43,762 bases of DNA from Candidatus Bathyarchaeota archaeon (GTDB lineage: Archaea; Thermoproteota; Bathyarchaeia; 40CM-2-53-6; RBG-13-38-9). Shown here piece after piece: positions 40,540 to 43,762 of this stretch. Each line of letters opens with the position of its first letter. Positions within the stretch are counted from its first letter, which is position 1. The DNA lies in NCBI GenBank assembly GCA_007050885.1, contig SMYQ01000069.1:1-43762 (forward strand), written 5' to 3'. The translations under genes were made by a program, and so were the position numbers. Below the pieces are notes generated by a model, which searched no databases, was not told the DNA's origin, and worked only from the letters and a program-made list of their open reading frames with translations.

Positions 40540-41493
40540 ATGAAATTTCTTTATCAATACTCTGCATCCGACTCTTTTTTACATAGATTAGATCCAAGAT
40601 CCAAACTAATTTTCATTTTATGTTATCTTATTGTTGCTTTGATCTGGCCTGGCTATCAATTGATGATATTCACAACACTTTTCGCCATTTTTTTGCTCTG
40701 GTTTGTTGCAGGAATAAGTCCGAAGGAATACTGGCAGTTTTTAGCCTATCTCGCACCAATCATGATAGCACTAATACTTGTTCAATCATTAGCCGGAGGC
40801 CCTCCATATATCGAAATACCATTAGGCCCATTTGTGATATCGATTTCTGAACCAGGATTCTTTCTTGGATTAGGCATAGGCCTTAGACTAGCAACTATGG
40901 GTATCGCTTTCATGATTTTTGCAATGACAACCGATCCATTTGACATAAGTCTAGCTCTCCACAAAACAGGTGTTTCTTTTAAAATATCATTTCTTATTGG
41001 TTTCATGCTCAGATTTCTTCCACTCATTCAAGAAGAATTATTCACTATTGCTGACGCATCGAAAGCAAGAGCTTACAAAGCTATGGATTCCAAGAATCCA
41101 GTGAGTATACTTCGTGCAATTATTGCTGCTATGCCACCGCTGGCTGCAGGTGCGCTTAGAAGAAGTCAGAACATAGCTTTGGCTATGGAGCTTAGAGGAT
41201 TCAGTTTTCCATCAGAATTTGGTATAAAGCGTACATTCCTTAAGGAGATTCAGATGAGACGTGCTGATTATCTTACGATCGCTGCTTCTTTGAGTTATGC
41301 GATATTCGGTTTGACTCTTTTCTTCACGACCCAGCAGTTTGATGTTATGGGATACACAACAGGGTTAACTGTCTTCTTAGTATTTCCAGCATTTGCCTTA
41401 ACGATCCTATACGTTCTCTATAAGAAGGCTGCAAAACGTGAAGAACAAGAAAAAAAGAAACAACTAAACGCTCAAACACAAGAAAAGAATTGA
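40540..41493 (+). CDS. ecfT: ECF transporter transmembrane protein EcfT
   Basis: The membrane scaffold that joins the ATPases to the S-component. The protein has 317 residues with several hydrophobic helices (for example about 24-60, 65-90, 105-130, 240-285) and a cytoplasmic coupling region: LRRSQNIALAMELRGF, the Ala-Arg motif area that contacts the ATPases. N-terminal SFLHRLDPRSKLI is the typical opening. The C-terminus is a charged tail (EEQEKKK). The start is ATG 40540 with AGGAG at good spacing. Confidence 0.93.
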   Translation: MKFLYQYSASDSFLHRLDPRSKLIFILCYLIVALIWPGYQLMIFTTLFAIFLLWFVAGISPKEYWQFLAYLAPIMIALILVQSLAGGPPYIEIPLGPFVISISEPGFFLGLGIGLRLATMGIAFMIFAMTTDPFDISLALHKTGVSFKISFLIGFMLRFLPLIQEELFTIADASKARAYKAMDSKNPVSILRAIIAAMPPLAAGALRRSQNIALAMELRGFSFPSEFGIKRTFLKEIQMRRADYLTIAASLSYAIFGLTLFFTTQQFDVMGYTTGLTVFLVFPAFALTILYVLYKKAAKREEQEKKKQLNAQTQEKN

Positions 41494-41582
41494 GATGAAC
41501 TCCAGCTACTAACTTTAGTGAATACAATAGCTCTTATCAATATCACAAGAAATTAGAGATCTTTACTTGCTGGTGAGTTTGG

Positions 41583-42677
41583 ATGACGAAGTATAGAATA
41601 GCATACATTCCAGGAGATGGAATTGGACCTGAAATAATGAATGAAGGACTTAAGGTTCTTAGGAGTATCGAAAAAATTTCAGAACTAAGTTTCGATTTTG
41701 TAAAGTGTGAAGCTGGAGCTCAAGCTTTTAAAAAGACGGGATTTGCGGTTCAACCATCAGATTGGGATGTCATGGAAAAAGCTGACTGTATCTATAAAGC
41801 TCCCGTCGGAATACCAGGAGTAGTCAGGCCTGATGGGGTTGAGGTAGCCGCAGACGTAGTTCTAGGTTTAAGATCCAGATTCGATCTATATGTAAATCTT
41901 CGCCCCATTACGTTGTTTGAGGGCATTCCGTCTCCATTAACTGGAAAGAAACCTGGAAGCATCGACTACATTATAGTGCGTGAAAATACTGAGGACCTCT
42001 ACGTTATGCAAGGTGGAATAATGCGTGATGAAGTGGCAACAAACATTAGAATCATTACACGGAATGGTTCGACGAGAATAATTCGATATGCCTTTGAATT
42101 ATCGAGAGAATGGGGAGACTCGCCATATGATGGAAGGAAACGTGTAACATGTGTTGAGAGTAGTAAGGTATTGGTCAGTGACAAACTATTCGCAAAAGTT
42201 TTCGATGAGATAGCTGCTGATTATCCAGAGATCGAGTCTACTCATGAGTATGTGGATGCTTTTGCTCAATCACAAGTGTTGAGACCTGAATTTTATCATG
42301 TCGTAGTAACGCCCAATTTCCATGGGGATATTATCTCTGATCTTGCTGGTGCAACCACTGGTGGGATAGGACTGGCTGCAGGTGGGAATATAGGTGATGG
42401 AAAGGCTATGTTCGAGCCTATTCATGGTTCTGCACCAACTCTAGGCGGAACAGGAAAAGCCAATCCCATTGCTATGATATTGGCTGGAAAAATGATGCTA
42501 GACTGGATAGCAAAGACCCGTCAAGATAAGGCCGCTTCAAAAGCTAGTGAACTAATTGACAACACTATAAGGACAGTTCTCAAAGATCAATCGATTAGGA
42601 CTCCTGATTTGGGTGGAACATCAACTACCAGTGATGTGGGACAGGCGATAGTGAGAATATTGGAGAAAACTAACTAG
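41583..42677 (+). CDS. Isopropylmalate/isocitrate dehydrogenase family beta-decarboxylating dehydrogenase
   Basis: A 364-residue NAD(P)-dependent decarboxylating dehydrogenase. Motifs are GDGIGPEIMNEGL, RFDLYVNLRP (Arg ligands), VRENTEDLY, the metal region VTPNFHGDIISDLAGATTGGIGLAAGGNIGD (key parts: NFHGDI, SDLAG, GGIGLA), and EPIHGSAPTLGG. The canonical VRENTEGLY here reads NTEDLY, seen in some tartrate/homoisocitrate-like members. The substrate could be 3-isopropylmalate, homoisocitrate, isocitrate or tartrate; the following synthase favours a 2-oxoacid chain-extension pair. The start is ATG 41583 with GGTGAG upstream. Confidence 0.88.
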   Translation: MTKYRIAYIPGDGIGPEIMNEGLKVLRSIEKISELSFDFVKCEAGAQAFKKTGFAVQPSDWDVMEKADCIYKAPVGIPGVVRPDGVEVAADVVLGLRSRFDLYVNLRPITLFEGIPSPLTGKKPGSIDYIIVRENTEDLYVMQGGIMRDEVATNIRIITRNGSTRIIRYAFELSREWGDSPYDGRKRVTCVESSKVLVSDKLFAKVFDEIAADYPEIESTHEYVDAFAQSQVLRPEFYHVVVTPNFHGDIISDLAGATTGGIGLAAGGNIGDGKAMFEPIHGSAPTLGGTGKANPIAMILAGKMMLDWIAKTRQDKAASKASELIDNTIRTVLKDQSIRTPDLGGTSTTSDVGQAIVRILEKTN

Positions 42678-42770
42678 CAGAGCCAATTTACTAGTAGATA
42701 TTTTTAATCTCCCTAGGCAAAAATATTTTACGTTAGATCTACACTCGTGACTTATCGGAGGTAGTACTGG

Positions 42771-43762
42771 TTGAATAATCCTCTCGTTCATGATTATGTA
42801 AGAGACACTATCGATTTGAAGAAAGCGAACATGCCTGAGTCTATTTACATTTTAGATGCAACACTAACAGAAGGTGAACAGACTTCCGGAGTAGTCTTTA
42901 GCTCAGATGAGAAGCTGGAAATGGCTAGGAAATTAGCTGAAGCTGGTGTTGACGCAGCTTATGTAGGATTTCCAGCAGTCTCTAAAGAAGAGAAGAGTAC
43001 AACGAAGAAGATAATTGGTGAAGGATTAGGTTTTGAAAGTTGGGGCCTCTGCAGAGTATTAAAAGAAGATATCGACGAGTTGATTGATGTCGATTGCGAT
43101 ATGGCTTCCTTCATTGCCCCTGCGTCTCGACTACATTATCAAAAGAGATTGAAAACAAATCTAGACGACTATCTGATAAGACTTGAAGAATTGACTACAT
43201 ACACTCTTGAACATGGAATAGGAGTTTCTCTAGGTCTTGAAGATGCAAGTAGAGCCGAGATGGATGATGTCAAGAAAATCGCTAAAATCGGAGAAGATAA
43301 AGAAAAATGCAACCTTCTCATTACAGATACAGTAGGAACATTCACACCTTCTTCTGCAAGATATTTTGTAGATGAGTTAAGGGAATTTTGGAGTAAACCT
43401 ATAGCACTTCATTTCCATGACGATTTTGGAATGGCAACAGCCAATACACTAGCAGCAGTTGAATCTGGAAAAGGAGAGTACTATTTCTATGTCACAATCA
43501 ATGGAATAGGAGAACGATGTGGCGCAGCTAGTCTTGAAGAGACATGCACAGCATTGAAAGTCCTATATGGATACAATATAAAATTCGACCTAACAAAATT
43601 AATGGAGCTTAGTAAACTAGTTGAAAAACACTCAAGCATTCCAGTAATTCCTCCAAAAGCCATAGTCGGTCTTAACGCTTTTACACATGAGACTGGCCCA
43701 CACGTTCATGGAATATTGATAGACCCCCTGACTTACGAGAGGATCCCAATAGATAGACTTGC
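42771..43762 (+). CDS. DRE-TIM metallolyase (isopropylmalate/homocitrate synthase-like), truncated by window end
   Basis: A 330-residue N-terminal part of a 2-isopropylmalate/homocitrate/citramalate synthase relative; it runs past the window. The start TTG 42771 has GGAGGT eight bases upstream. The family signature DTTLRDGEQ appears as DATLTEGEQ (residues 29-37): the catalytic Arg is Thr and the metal-ligand Asp is Glu. The second metal motif is HFHDDFGMATAN (from 214), where HxHND is usual. The barrel is otherwise intact (SLGLEDASRAEMDD, NGIGERCGAASLEE). Whether the changes preserve acyl-CoA condensation is unclear. It lies 93 bases after the dehydrogenase gene. Confidence 0.85.
   Translation, partial: MNNPLVHDYVRDTIDLKKANMPESIYILDATLTEGEQTSGVVFSSDEKLEMARKLAEAGVDAAYVGFPAVSKEEKSTTKKIIGEGLGFESWGLCRVLKEDIDELIDVDCDMASFIAPASRLHYQKRLKTNLDDYLIRLEELTTYTLEHGIGVSLGLEDASRAEMDDVKKIAKIGEDKEKCNLLITDTVGTFTPSSARYFVDELREFWSKPIALHFHDDFGMATANTLAAVESGKGEYYFYVTINGIGERCGAASLEETCTALKVLYGYNIKFDLTKLMELSKLVEKHSSIPVIPPKAIVGLNAFTHETGPHVHGILIDPLTYERIPIDRL

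Noticed and set aside
40620..40850. 76-codon plus-strand frame inside EcfT
   Set aside because: It is an alternative frame of a membrane gene whose own frame has full EcfT features.

Overview
The window is a gene-dense, AT-rich archaeal chromosome segment. Archaeal markers include two group II chaperonin (thermosome) genes, two proteasome beta subunits, CTP-dependent riboflavin kinase, diphthine synthase, the Taw1 wyosine enzyme, aCPSF1, an Sm-like protein next to ribosomal protein eL37, and an eIF6-eL20-prefoldin-FtsY run. A tetrahydromethanopterin (H4MPT)-type cofactor cluster, ribosomal protein eL33, a Hef-like helicase without its nuclease, tRNA genes with introns at non-canonical positions, and frequent TTG/GTG starts fit a Thermoproteota-grade lineage. 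Bathyarchaeia is my best guess, but this is inference; no marker here was placed on a tree.

Layout. 1-4.7 kb: an NADP-type beta-hydroxyacid dehydrogenase, a bacterial-looking phosphoglycerate mutase, a family 4 uracil-DNA glycosylase, a UroD-like methyltransferase, an orphan gene and a small ribbon-helix-helix regulator. 4.9-7.5 kb: tRNA-Lys(CTT) with two introns, diphthine synthase, DUF357, and a flavin locus (RibL FAD synthase converging on the HTH-riboflavin kinase). 7.7-12.2 kb: endonuclease V lacking a catalytic Asp, a translin/Taw1/proteasome-beta operon, and an MJ1316-domain protein facing RtcA. 12.2-15.4 kb: alkyl-DNA methyltransferase, NMN adenylyltransferase, SAM hydrolase, a phosphoesterase and an unknown gene. 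15.5-22.8 kb: Hef-like helicase, FKBP, UPF0179, second proteasome beta, aCPSF1, a PUA protein, Lsm and eL37. 22.9-28 kb: tRNA-Val(GAC) with a D-loop intron, two tandem thermosome genes sharing a 91-bp identical tract, and a Tyr-rich surface protein.

28-35.2 kb is almost wholly minus-strand. Read in its own direction it runs: an orphan reading frame without a start, eIF6, eL20, prefoldin alpha, FtsY, eL33 fused to a SAP/Rho-N-like domain, DUF447, beta-RFAP synthase, a DHPS-like protein, and a membrane protein that looks like an ECF S-component. 35.2-41.5 kb is a likely uptake-and-degradation module: a hydantoinase/dihydropyrimidinase-family amidohydrolase, an M20 amidohydrolase, and an ECF transporter (two ATPases plus EcfT) divergent from a membrane protein and a two-helix peptide. 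41.5 kb to the end: an isopropylmalate/isocitrate dehydrogenase relative followed by a truncated DRE-TIM synthase whose signature motif is altered.

The points most worth a second look are the ECF-hydantoinase module, the three tRNA introns with traceable bulge-helix-bulge motifs, catalytic or ligand substitutions in EndoV, UDG and the DRE-TIM enzyme, the eL33 fusion, and the thermosome conversion tract. I found no CRISPR array, insertion sequence, rRNA or phage gene. No stretch above 300 bases lacks a gene.
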